In this document: piece by piece, positions 12,463 to 24,624 of the stretch
How the letters are laid out: every line of letters begins with the position of its first letter
Position numbering within the stretch: the first letter of the stretch is position 1
DNA from: Glandiceps talaboti
Lineage: Eukaryota > Hemichordata > Enteropneusta > Spengelidae
Assembly (NCBI RefSeq): GCF_964340395.1
Contig: NC_135559.1
Span: forward strand, 17,597,550-17,661,549
Length of the DNA stretch: 64,000 nt
Direction of reading: 5' to 3'
Translations under genes and position numbers: made by a program
The notes under the pieces: model-generated
The model's database searches: none
Told to the model about the DNA's origin: nothing
The model's input: the letters and a program-made list of their open reading frames with translations, nothing else

Positions 12463-12991
12463 TGAACAGGTCCCCCCTCCCCCCCCCATACCCGACCCAT
12501 ACTTTATTGTTGAATGGTTTATTCCATCACGTCATCTTGAAGAGTAGGCATGTCCCATGTCCAATGAGGAGACACAACATGAGTAGGCATGTTCCATGTC
12601 CAACGAGCAGACACAACATATCTAAGTCTGTTTGATTTAGGTTCACATGTGTTGTTGCATGATCAGAGTAGTGATATCAAGAAAATGACTTGATAATAAA
12701 CTGCCAGTTCCTCATAGCGGGGACTATGTCATTCTCAATGACTTGTTCTCTCTAATTTGTATGAGTTATTTTATTCATCATTATATCAACCCTAACTGGT
12801 TAGTGAGCTCTGGTAGGGTTATAATGAACAAACAGAATATTTTATTTATTGCTTCTTCGCATTTTACCTCCAGATTATCATTACCCCCTGACGCATTAAT
12901 CTGAAATATGAATCTGCTTTTCTTCAATCAAGTGTCACGTGGTAGAACCAAATGTACTTATCCTTACCCTTCTTTAAAATGTCATTGATAG

Positions 12992-15837
12992 ATGAAGGAT
13001 CAACCGTAAGTGACCAACGAACACCCAAAGGTAAAAAGGAAGTATCTGCGATGAATACCAAAGGAGGCAAACGAGGTTCGAGGACACATAAAGATAAGAG
13101 TAAGAAGGGAAAGAAAGGTAATCTTAAACCATTTTGTTTTCCATCATTCATAATTTAAAAATAGAAAGAAAATAACCTTTAATTTCAAAAGTGAACAGAA
13201 AGTAATTATTTGAAATATGCTGTGAAACAGCACAAAGCACACTTGCAAATTTAGCAATTGGAAAATGACATTTTCTATCATTAAAGTCAATATTCATTAC
13301 TGGGACAAGCCATTAAAGAAGCAAGTCCACTTGTTATCAAAGAGTACCAATATTTACACATGTGATGATGGGCTCTTACATAACACAAGTAAACAGTGTA
13401 GTTCACAGCGTAAGATCATTTCTAAGGAGTGGGTCCATTGAGGCAAACCTTATCTCCGTCTTATATCAGTTGTTATCAATTTATTAGGCTATTATAAGTA
13501 ACACTACAAACAGCTTTAGAGATGCAAACAACTTTTATGACACCCGTTTTCGTCAGGCAAGCCCGCGGGTTTGTTGCACTTGGACCGTTAATGGCTTGTG
13601 AATGTCATGTTATATCAGGACTGATATTATAAATATAATCATATTTGAGATTTTTGATTCTTAAATTTCCTAATTTTATATATTTCTTATACAATTTTGT
13701 AGATATTCTTGTAGGAGTCATTTTATTTTTTTACAAGATTTTTATATTCAATTTATTAACTCACAGATATATATATATATATTAAATTTGCATATTTTCT
13801 GTATTTTCAGGCTCTGGTTGCAAACGATGTCCTAAGGTATGGATCCAAGCTATTATCACGTTGTGCGACAATGAGTGTGTGGCATTAGTTGTGTGCGTGG
13901 CTTAAGTATTCATCGTAATGGCCTGTTACAACTATTAACTTAGTAACCATCCGATATCTTATCAGCCCGATAACGTTATATTATGATAATTAAATTTATA
14001 CAATGTTAGAGACTGTTACTACAACATCCGCTAATCTATTTTGTATTTTTCTCATTCTCAAGTTCAAATAAGAAAGTGTATCTTTGTAGCTCAATAAATT
14101 GCAAAAAGCAATAGAGTTTGTACAATATTTTTTATGGCACATACAATTTCACTGTTTCCAATTGTTTGTAGTTCATTGAGTTACGCACAGAGTCTTGGTT
14201 GTTTGAAATTATTATTTCAAGTACAAGACATAGTACAGTTGTTTTATGAATCCAAAATCCAAAATAAACACCCACATTTCATCCATATGGCCACTTCTTC
14301 CCGATCGTGTTTCTGTTATCGTTGTGGCTTATGGCCTTGGAATGACCTTGGTTAACATTATTTAAGTGTACTATATATTTCCTGTGCATAACTAGTATGT
14401 TGGCGTTATTTTCTACAGGTTTATTGGACTCACCTAGTAAAATATTCGATTTTCAATGGAAAAAGCGGGTCTCACATGAAATAATACCGATGGTGTTTTT
14501 AATTGTTTAATTGATATTGAATTTTTTCTTATAGTTTATTATCTGATAATACTATGATAAATGCATAAAAGCGGTTTGAGTTTACTAAAACTATAATATA
14601 CTCATATTAATGTTTCTCATACTTGTGTAGACTTAAAATCAAATGTTGGATTTGTTAAAAACATACATGCGCAAATCAAAATTCACTTTGATGTATATAT
14701 GCATGTCTACCATGATTCCAGATTCGTCTAACTGCAGCTCATTTTGTTGGAAACAAGAAAGGAGCAGATTGGGTCATTACAACGGGACCATGTAAGTTAG
14801 TTTTGGGAATTTCAGCTCTACTTCATGTTGTTCAGTAGAGTCAAACTGAACGACGTCGACACTCTTCTTACTTACAATGTGGTAAATTTAATAAAACCCG
14901 GAATGGGTTCAAACCCCGACCGCAGTGGTAAGAGGCAAGTGGTCTCACCACTCGGCCACCGACAACCCCATAATTTTGAACATAGACAATGCGCACCCCC
15001 GTTGCTCATATGCTTTGAAGTATTTGCACCATACGTAAATTAAATGCACTGACTTTATTTTTAACAGTTGGGTTACTCAGGAATTGGGATTATGCTGAAT
15101 GGATGAATAGGAAAGATGTTTCGGGAATGAAACACAGCTTTCATTTGAATAGTGACAATAGCGGTATAACAATTCTGGAGGATGGTTTATACTACATATA
15201 CATTCAGGTAAGACTACCCCAGTCAAACATTTGTGAACAACACCAGATACATTATTAAGTGCCAATGTATGGATGTGGTGTTATATAAAAGCAAATAAGC
15301 AGTCGGTCAAAATTGTCATTATCATTGACCTAGAAGTGACGGTGTATTACCAGGGAGATATATTCTCCTCAACAATAGAAAAAAGAAGCTTTTCTTACAC
15401 TACTCCTTCAATTTGAACAGTTTTCCACACAGTCTACGTCACTTTAACACTGAGTTTTCTTTCCGCTTTGCCCTTAGAAAAAAACTATCGTAGTGGTAAA
15501 AGCTGTTTATGATTGCACGTGTCACGAATATATATCATTTGTCACTAAGAAGCTCGTCCAGCATTCATTTTCTTTCACTGCTCCTTGAATTTGGAAGTCT
15601 TTCCCACAGTATTCGTCACTCACGTTAAGTCGTCCTACCTGCCCTTAAAACCTACCTCAATTCTATCTTAACTCTCACTCACTCACTCACTCAAGCTGCT
15701 CTCTACATCCTTCCTTGTTTTCAAATTGTTTCTCTGTATAACCTTTCACTCATGTTGTTAGTCCATATGTGTCTATGCGTGGAGCTCTTCTGAGAACAGT
15801 CGCATTGACCAAATTCGCTTTATTATTAGTATAATTA

Positions 15838-15920
<83 letters not shown>

Positions 15921-16308
15921 CAGTTGTAATCATGACGTACAGTTAGTATATCCAGTGCACCTTCATTGAAAGGACGAGTAACTGCTTGATTTTTATTTAT
16001 GTTAGAATTTATTACGTCACGACTCACTACGTATACCCTTTTACACACATAACCATAGTGGCCACGAAATGTTTACAATTCGTTATGTATTTCAACTACT
16101 TTTACAACAGGTCATCTTTACCGAACAAACCATTGGCGTTGAAAGGACAGCCATATTCATAAAAGATAACATTTTCGTAAGCTGTGTGCTAGCGCTCCAC
16201 ACGACGGGGCCTGAGAAAAGCTACTTTGTTGGAGGTGTATCATGGTTAGCTGCTCAGGAGAAAGTTGATCTGAGAGTGCATTTCAGTAATATCGGTATCA
16301 ACATGTAG
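12992..16308 (+). CDS. TNF-superfamily ligand, ectodysplasin-like
   Basis: Exons at 12992-13117, 13811-13836, 14722-14791, 15068-15207 and 16111-16308 join in frame with GT-AG borders. The first exon encodes a lysine-rich stalk (KDKSKKGKKG). The TNF homology domain begins IRLTAAHFVG. It holds GITILEDGLYYIYIQ, the strand that in the family reads G-x-Y-x-I/V-Y-x-Q. It ends KVDLRVHFSNIGINM at the stop. The terminal ...INM and the overall spacing resemble ectodysplasin (EDA). TNF ligands are trimeric type II membrane proteins that signal through TNF receptors. The upstream exon for the cytoplasmic and transmembrane part is not found; the first exon listed may instead start at the ATG at 12979. 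A canonical furin site is not evident. AATAAA at 16660 is the likely poly(A) signal. Confidence 0.8.
14805..14975 (-). repeat. tRNA-derived SINE
   Basis: Read on the minus strand from 14975, the element starts with tRNA-like sequence holding an A box (tggccgagtgg) and a B box (ggtttgaaccc) about 43 bp apart, as in internal RNA polymerase III promoters. It continues into a non-tRNA body (gtcgttcagtttgactctac). It lies in the third identified intron of the TNF gene, in antisense, just downstream of the donor at 14792. It lacks a clean acceptor-stem fold, so it is not a working tRNA gene. Confidence 0.7.
15400..15840 (+). mobile_element. LINE 3'-end remnants
   Basis: Two degraded stretches resemble the C-terminal end of CR1/Jockey-type reverse transcriptases, where the family reads roughly AP-x-I/L-W-N-S-L-P...S...FK..LKTYL. 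The first is at about 15405-15475 and the second at about 15560-15660. The second continues into the tail around ggagctcttctgagaacagtcgc. Several breaks are visible. The tail recurs at 2090-2215. The remnant lies in the last TNF intron. Confidence 0.6.
15841..15917. repeat. CT dinucleotide microsatellite
   Basis: Nearly pure (CT)n of about 77 bp, directly after the LINE tail. The same LINE tail at 2215 is also followed by a CT tract, so the tract belongs to the ancestral unit. It generates artificial RERER open frames. Confidence 0.9.
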
Positions 16309-16533
16309 CGAATGCCACCTTCATTGGGTTTATCAAGTTGACTTGAATCGTGGAATTCCAATAATTGTCATTTGGCCACACCCTATACAAACGATGCAAC
16401 ATAAGCACTATGATTATAACTCTGTAAACCTTCCACTTTGGTTAAAGGGTCAGATCGTATTCGTAATATATTTTATGTATGTGTATAATTTACAGCCTTT
16501 TTCTCAGCCTCTTATAACAAACTTACACATCGC

Positions 16534-17043
16534 CGAATTGTGGCAATGAAGAAGTAACGAAAAACTAAATGAAAAAGACATACAGAAGGGTGTGTATATA
16601 TGAATGTCATGCTATATCTAGAAAACTGTTGCCTCTAAAATTATATAATGAAACTGTCTAATAAAGACCCTCACGGGGATTATGTATCATGACACCTTTG
16701 TCCATTAAACACTGAGAATATAATTGACCCGAACTTTGACCTCTAAACCATAAATCAGTACTGACCTAATCATGGTTTGTCGAGAGCGAAAGCTATTCAG
16801 AACTGTTGGAAACCCTTTAATTAAGTAGTTGCAATTGAGGTTTGTTGGGACCACCCAGTTTTCATTTTGTTTGCACTAGAGAGGTATGTATACTAAGTAT
16901 ATAAGAGATTGTATGTTTAATCATGGAACGAGCAAATGCTCACCATTCAGCAAAGGAATAAAGAAATGGTAAGATATTTAGAGACTATATAACAATAATA
17001 ACATGGCATAAGTTGATAAACTGTGTAAAGCAAAGACCAGATC
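16534..17043 (+). repeat. TNF 3' flank, duplicated at 2276-2771
   Basis: About 500 bp downstream of the TNF stop, including the AATAAA at 16660, matched at about 90 percent by the copy at 2276. It starts gaattgtggcaatgaagaag in both copies. Repeat membership of a gene's 3' UTR means it may be an element inserted at the end of the gene, or part of a local duplication. Confidence 0.7.
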
Positions 17044-17516
17044 AATAGTTGTTTATCAATCGTTAATGCTATATTTCAAACAAACAAACAAACAAACAAA
17101 CAAGTCATATATTAATGTTCTTAAAATGTAGGCAGTGATTTTGGCTGCTATACATTGTCCAGTTTTAGTTCATATCATTATCGTATAAAGATTGTTAATA
17201 AAAAGATTCCTATCTATAACAGGTGGTTTCTTGAATTACACAATATTTTTCCCCTGTGGTGTAACTTAACCACTATATAAAAAGAACAAATTTACATACA
17301 CTTATAGTGCTGTATGGCAAATTAATATTTACGGTTCGTCTAATAAATACTTGTCCTTTTAGAATTATCGAATTATTCTATAATCAATAAAATGGTGCAG
17401 CATCTTTCAATTAGAGATCACCATGTGTAATAAATTGCTTAACCATTATAAAATCCTGCTAAATCATTTGTGTGTATTACCTGTAAAGACTCGTGTATTA
17501 AATACAAGAAGGTGAA

Positions 17517-17872
17517 GCCTAAAAAATAATTGTATGGTTCCGGTTACCCGACCCCATCTAGTTTTTCACTGAGGACCCTAAACATGTTTTACGTATTCGT
17601 AAAAAAATATTAAAATCGAAACAATTGTGAAGTCTCGTGAGAAATATTGGATGCGGAAACTGACATCAACTTAAAAAGACAATATAAATATATCTGAAAT
17701 GGCTGTACAGAAGAAACCAATAACAAAGAGAGTAATTGGAAAACAATGGAAAACCTGAACTAGACACTCACAGATGAAAAAAAAATATAATAAGATAAAT
17801 TTAAAAATCTACCTACCCCGGTTATTCTAAAATTGAGCGTAATCGGAACCACACAATATTTTTATTAGGCCT
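17517..17872. mobile_element. MITE-like element, copy A, at the 3' end of the channel gene
   Basis: The termini are inverted: the left begins agcctaaaaaataattgtat then ggttccggttac, and the right reads gtaatcggaaccacacaata ending in aggcct. A second member in opposite orientation lies at 23070-23413. No ORF. The right terminus places an AATAAA (minus strand, 17866-17861) 57 bp after the channel stop codon. Confidence 0.8.
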
Positions 17873-17922
17873 GATCTTATAGTACATAAGATCTTATTTT
17901 GGTTATATATTCTTGAAGAATG

Positions 17923-18668
17923 TTATGCTACGGCAGTGTCTCCATTAAGTTGCACATTTTGTCCTTTGTTCCTACGCCAATATTTACAAATATCAATGAA
18001 TAGTTTCAGAAATTCACAGACTGTTATGACAGACAACCCAACGTAAAGTCCGAGTGTGCCACCTACATCACTCAAGAGGTCTTCCCACTGAAAAATAGAA
18101 TAGATGGGTGTTAATATATGATACTAACTTATGTGAATAGTACTCGGCGTATGTAAACTTGAATTTGTTACGTTGTTGATAATACATTGATTTATTGATT
18201 GATTGATTGATTGATCGATTGATTGAATGATTAAATGAATGAATGATTGATTGATTCAATGAATGAATGAATGAATGAATGAATGAATGAATGAATGAAT
18301 GAATGAATGAATGAATGAATGAATGAATTTCATAGACATGGTACGTACAGAGCTAGAGTAACAGCTAATGTTATTGATAAAAATATGATTTCAGTGATGT
18401 CTAGCAAAGATATGACACAAATGGACGTGGCTTTAGAAAACTTGGATTCTAGAAATCTCGGATTATCAGAGGTCTGTACATACAAATTTCATGAACTTAA
18501 ACTAAACTTTAATATGACCAGTTTTTATTGGAGTATTTTCAATAGTGACTGTTTCATTGGAAAGAACCACCACGTATCTATCGATCGATCAACTTTTGAT
18601 AACATCAATGAACAACTCAATGAATTATCATTAGATAAACAACCCAAATTATACATGCCAGGGTTTTC

Positions 18669-18727
<59 letters not shown>

Positions 18728-21700
18728 CAACAACATCATCATGCCAATTGGTAAATTGGTACCATTACTTACAGTGTATGCCTCATATTCAGTTATTACT
18801 TCATAACTCAGTCTTTCAAAGTACACTTCAAGTCGAAGAAAATTCGATCTGATTAAAGGAAAAACACGCATTTCATTCACTCGTATTTTTTTATATGAAT
18901 TCATGCCCATATAAGGCTTACTATAGTGTAATATTTTGTATCTTTATATAAACGATACTATGTAAATTAAGAATAAATAAACACCACTTTTACGTGATAT
19001 TTAACTATTTCAAAAATGTTCATACTAATTTTCCAGCTGTTGCTTAATTAAATTATGTAATCAAGACCCTTCGAAACGTAACAATCAAACCTGCTGTTAC
19101 AAAGTTAATATATTTAGTTACCTACATGATTCCTGAATAATATACATTCCAACTTTTACTTTCTTTGGAAAAATAGAATTGTGTATTATCATTTAGCTTT
19201 TAGCGTCTCAATGGTGACAACGGTGCCCAAAGACACTGTGTGTTAAAATGTGGGGTTTATTATGAACACATTTTACATTCATAAAGTGTAAACTCTACTT
19301 TCTTCCTAAATAATTCTAAATCTGGTCTCAGACTGATATATTCCTAATGACAATTTTATGGAGATATACTCCAGTTGCAAGAATTTGGTATATTTTGCTA
19401 CTGTGAAAAATAAATAAATAAATAAATACTTACCTTGCAGACTCTGCATTGTTGATGGTTCTTGTCTTACTGTTCTTATTATGTACAGTTTTCAGAAGGT
19501 GTTTCTTGAAATGTAGGAAGGAGGAAAGTTTATTACAATAAAAGTAGCTTAAGTTAAGTTACTCCTGTATAGCTATCATTAATTATGAGGGTACCAGTGC
19601 TTTTGAATGCAGTGTTTTAGAATGAACAAAGTGTACTCAGGACTCTCTGATCACTCAAGTCAGTCTCGAATAGGATCTCAGTCGGATAAGTCCATATTAG
19701 GTGACCTTTTCCGGAGACAGTTCACAATTGCCAACCTTCATGTCAGCTAGAGAAGTATAGGCAAACCATACAAAGCATGCACCATGTCAGTGAACAACAT
19801 CAATCGCGTCATTACATCACTCAGTAACCAGGTGGAACTCAGAAATAAATAGGACCCAAAATCCACAGGAATATGGATGATAGAACCTTGCATAAGTTAC
19901 GCATTTGTTCACTACATTTGATTGTCATACGCAGACGATTAATGACTGTGTACTACTACCTTGACGTTTTGACAGATTTTTAAATTATCTTAAAGTCAAT
20001 TAACTTTGAATTTCGAAATAGAAATAGATTACCCATGAATTTGTTTTCTATTGATTCGCTCCCTCCATGAGTACCCCCAAAACTCGAGGAAAAAAATGTA
20101 TATTACACAATTCACAACTTCAGGTTTATGCTTATGTTTGTATTGATATTACTTACCAGATACACATCTGATGGCCATTGGGATTGTGACATAGTTAAAG
20201 AATATTGCATTTCACTAGGAGAGGACATAAAATAGTACAATCAATAACAGTTTCTTAATTCATATAGCAGTGACAATTACAGATTCATTAAATAAATGAG
20301 CAGTCAATGATATACACATGTTTATAAACTTTTACCATGTAATAATGAAAATAATGTCAGTAACACTAATCACATTAAAATGCGTAATATGTAACATATG
20401 AAATACCACTTGGTTTTGTGTGCGTATTGTCTTAACGTGCAAAGGGAGGTATAGTTTTTCTACTTACTTGCAAGGTTGTCTACAATCACACTGTAACATG
20501 TTATATCTGTAGAAGTAGTAAATCAGACTTCTACATCTTGCTGTGAACATAAATAGTAATGGCAAACATTAAATAGCGCTGTAAAGAAGGAGCCATAAAT
20601 TTTGAACTTCAAATCAAACAATTGCGGAAGGAATGTTTCACATTTGCAAGTTTACTACATGTATGTCAGTGCATAAATTATCTTGGAAGTGCACTATGTT
20701 CAAACGATAATATTTCTTCTCTTTGTGTCCATTCTTTCAGCGAAGTAATTTTGAGAGAAATACGGAATTCAACTCAACATAGCCAATCCTTTTCAGATTG
20801 ACGTTGGTTTTCACAGACTTTGTAGTAATGAGATCTAGGTTTATCATGCCTTCATCGAGGTTTATAAGACCTTCATCTAATGATATAATGCCTTCATCTA
20901 GGTTTATCACACCTTCATCTAGTTATATCATACCTTCATCTAGGTTTATCATGCCTTCATCTAGTTATATCATGCCTTCATCTAGGTTTATCATACCCCC
21001 ATTCAGTTATATCATACCTTCATCATGGTTTACCATACCTTCATCTGGTATTATACGTGCATTCAGTTATATCATACGTTCATCTAGGTTTATCATACCT
21101 TCATCTTGGTTTATCATACCTTCATTCAGTTATATCATACCTTCATCATGGTTTACCATACCTTCATCTGGTATTATACGTGCATGCAGTTATATCATAC
21201 CTTCATCTAGGTTTATCATACCTTCATCTTGGTTTATCATACCTTCATCTAGTTTTATCACACCTTCATCATGGTTTACCATACCTTCATCTGGTATTAT
21301 ACGTGCATTCAGTTATATCATACCTTCATCTAGGTTTATCATACCTTCATCTTGGTTTATCATACCTTCATCTTGGTTTATCATACCTTCATCTAGGTTT
21401 ATCATACCTTCATCTAGGTTATCATACGTGCATTCAGTTATATCATACCTTCATCCTCATCAAGTATTTTACATGCTGCCACATCTATATGCATTGAGTC
21501 AGTACATCCACAGTATGTCTCCATTGCCTTTGATATACAAGCATGTTCACATGTCTAAATAAGGAGAGGGACAGTCCATATTTAGTGAGTGTATATGAAC
21601 GAGTAGCTACCAGAAGGGCCACTAACCCCTTGTTTTAATAAATATAAATACATGTGATAAGTCTACATTAAATGTTACTTCCGATAATACTTCTATTCAA

Positions 21701-24546
21701 ATCAATCGTTTGCAACCATTGTAAAATTAATGAACCGAGTTTTGCTTATATTCATGTGGATGCGTAACATGTTGTTCTTTTGTTGAAGAGTGTGTGTGTT
21801 ACAATTCTTTTCCTAATATTTCCATAATTGATGCAATGATCATAATCAAATAACTGGTAATATATGAAATTGTATATTTGTTTATAAAGTGTACCGTCAC
21901 ATTTGAACAAACACCTCCTGATCTATTTTAGGTTTTTATATTCTTAACAAATGTGATACATTTTATATCATAATCTTCAGGTTTTTGTTATCTCTTTCAA
22001 TACTTACACTTTACAAGTGAAAATACTGCAAAACAAATAATTGTTATCCAAGGTTTTGAAATGTTGGATTTTTATCAGCAAAATATATTCATGCTAAGAT
22101 ATACTTGTTGTATTCATACTAAGATATACTTGCTGTATTCATTCTAAGATATACTTGTTGTGTTCATACTAAGATATACTTGCTGTATTTATACTAAGAT
22201 ATACTTGTTTTATTCATACTAACATGTACGCTTTGTGTACAGGCTAACATATACTTGTTGTATTCATACTAAGATATACTTGTTGTGTTCATACTAAGAT
22301 ATACTTGTTGTGTTAAAACTAAGATATACTTGTTGTGTGCATACCTACCAGAACGGTATATCCATGTGGAAATCCATCAATGTGTAGGATTTCTTCGTTC
22401 GAACCATCGGTGCAGTTCCCCCAGGGATATTGCATTCTTACTACCTCTGTCTGTCGGACGATAGTGTTTCAGTGCAGTTAGAAGAACAAATAGTCATTTC
22501 CTCCTGTCATACTAACGTCTTTAGAGTGTGTGTAGACATTGTCATATAAGAATAAACAAAGAATTTATCGCAGCTAGTAGAAGGGAGAATTAATTTTTGA
22601 TGTCTTGATAGCTTTAAAATATTTTGCACATCATGTGCACAACCGAGTCTTGTCGCACTACTTCTTTACAAGCTTTTTAGGTGAAGTGGTACGAGGGAAG
22701 ATTCTTGCGAGTCAGCATGTGAAAAGACCACATTTGGAAATATATTGTACAGTATATTTTAATTGTCTTTCTGATTACGTTTTGAGAGGACACATGCAGT
22801 CCTACCTCTTTGATAGCTATGGATGATATAGAGCCAGGTTTGACTGTAAATCCATCTTGTTGCGGCACTGGTATAAGATGGGGAGGGATGATAACTACTC
22901 GAACACCAGAATCCTGTCCATGAACACTTGTATACTCTGCCTGCTCGTTGAACAGAGTCAATCTAAAGCCTAAGGTTGTAATTGAGATAGATAAAGAATG
23001 ATTTGTTAACATTGGACAGACGGTGTTCAAAAGAAATGAATAGACTGAATTATGATTTTGATGCAGATAAGGCGTAAAAAAATGTGTGGTTCCGATTACA
23101 TTCAATTTTAGAATAGGTGGGGTAGGTAGATTTTGTTTTCATATGTGAGTGTCTAGCTCATGTAGTTATGTTTTTCAGTTGTTTTCCATATGGTCTCTGT
23201 GTTATGTACAGCCATTACAGCTTGGAAAAACAGTTTTATATTGTCTTTTTAAGTCGCAATGTCAGTTTCCGCATCCACTATATCTTGCAAGACTTCACAA
23301 TTTTCGCGATTTTCTTATTTTTTTCTCGAATATGTAAAAAAAAAAGTTTAGGGTCGGTGTGAAAAACTAGATGGGGTCGTGTAACCGGAACCAAACAACT
23401 TTTTTTTTGGCCTAGCTATCAATATCTATACTGACATGTCAAATATGTATAAAGCAATCAATAAATAATTATCAGATTACAAAGTTAGTTTAATTACCAT
23501 TTTTAGCTCCAGGGTTTTTCACAAAGTGTTCTCCTTTGTGGTTGTATGTAAAACAATTCCCATATTTTTCATCCTGGAAAGTCAGGAAATGACTGAGGAC
23601 AGAAAAACAATGTTTTATAAGGCATTTCATTTTGACTTTAATACAAAGGATTATTTTCAGCTTGACGTCGAATTCGTGCCATGTAAACAGTGATTTTGCA
23701 TTCACTTTGTTGTCTAGAAATGTTGTTTTCAGAACAATTTTTTGTATCTGACGGAAGTGTATGTTTATGATGTGACGTGACGTGATGTGATGTGATGTGA
23801 TGTCATAATATTGTTACAACCATGATTGGGGTTGTACGGAAAGTGCAGTCTACGCAACATTGCTATAATTGAAACAACCTTTAGTTTTTCCATTTGAAAA
23901 CGCCACCCAGTTAGTGCCATGGCGCCCATATATTGACTCTGTAGTATTTTTTGAGTCTGTCCTTACAACATTGCATATTACAATAGGTGATAACATTTTA
24001 TACTTTAGTCAAAACAAATTTAGATATCAAATCTCATCTCATGATCTGTTTATCAAATATAACAACATTGTGGAGATTGGGTAGCTTATTAGTGAACGCA
24101 CGAGAGTGATACACTGTAACTTAATTGTCTCACAATTAATTATTGATACGATGTGAAAACTACCTTTCTCTCGATTCAACGAGCAGCAAACTATATGTAT
24201 GTATAGGAACTTGTGAAACTCTTGTTTCGTGATTTATTGATTACAGATCTTGACTCAATACTCGCAAGTGTAAGCATTTTTTTCAAACACATTGTAGCTG
24301 TCATGCTAACATGTTCATAGTTATGAAAATTACCAAATATCTTCACTAATTTACGTATTAATTATTTACGTATGAACATTTGTACACTATATCGTAACAC
24401 CATAATTTTAGTTTATAGCATATGCGTGTATTTACCAAACGTGCAAAAATTAATAGTTATTAACCAAAACTCGTAATATAATATTCTACTGCCAATTTGT
24501 CATACGTGATAAATCTACTACCATATATATATACCGTATCTACATA

Positions 24547-24624
<78 letters not shown>

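Noticed and set aside
11776-12547. Overlapping 70-108-codon ORFs
   Set aside because: Translations of the 150-bp tandem repeat; three frames are open at once and none resembles a protein.
14885-14975. tRNA gene on the minus strand
   Set aside because: A and B boxes are present but the acceptor stem does not close, and a SINE-type body follows. It is a SINE head.
15773-16048. 91-codon ORF rich in Arg-Glu repeats
   Set aside because: Product of the CT microsatellite.
18319-18852. 177-codon plus-strand ORF with a poly-Asn run
   Set aside because: Antisense to channel exon 22 and its CAA microsatellite. The minus strand holds the family motif NFLRLEVYFERLSYE with correct splice sites.
20798-21562. 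254-codon plus-strand ORF (repeating PSSRFI)
   Set aside because: It is the 21-bp minisatellite read in translation. The real coding signal here is exon 18 of the channel on the other strand.
23149-23362. Two short plus-strand ORFs in channel intron 15
   Set aside because: They lie inside the MITE-like element copy B.
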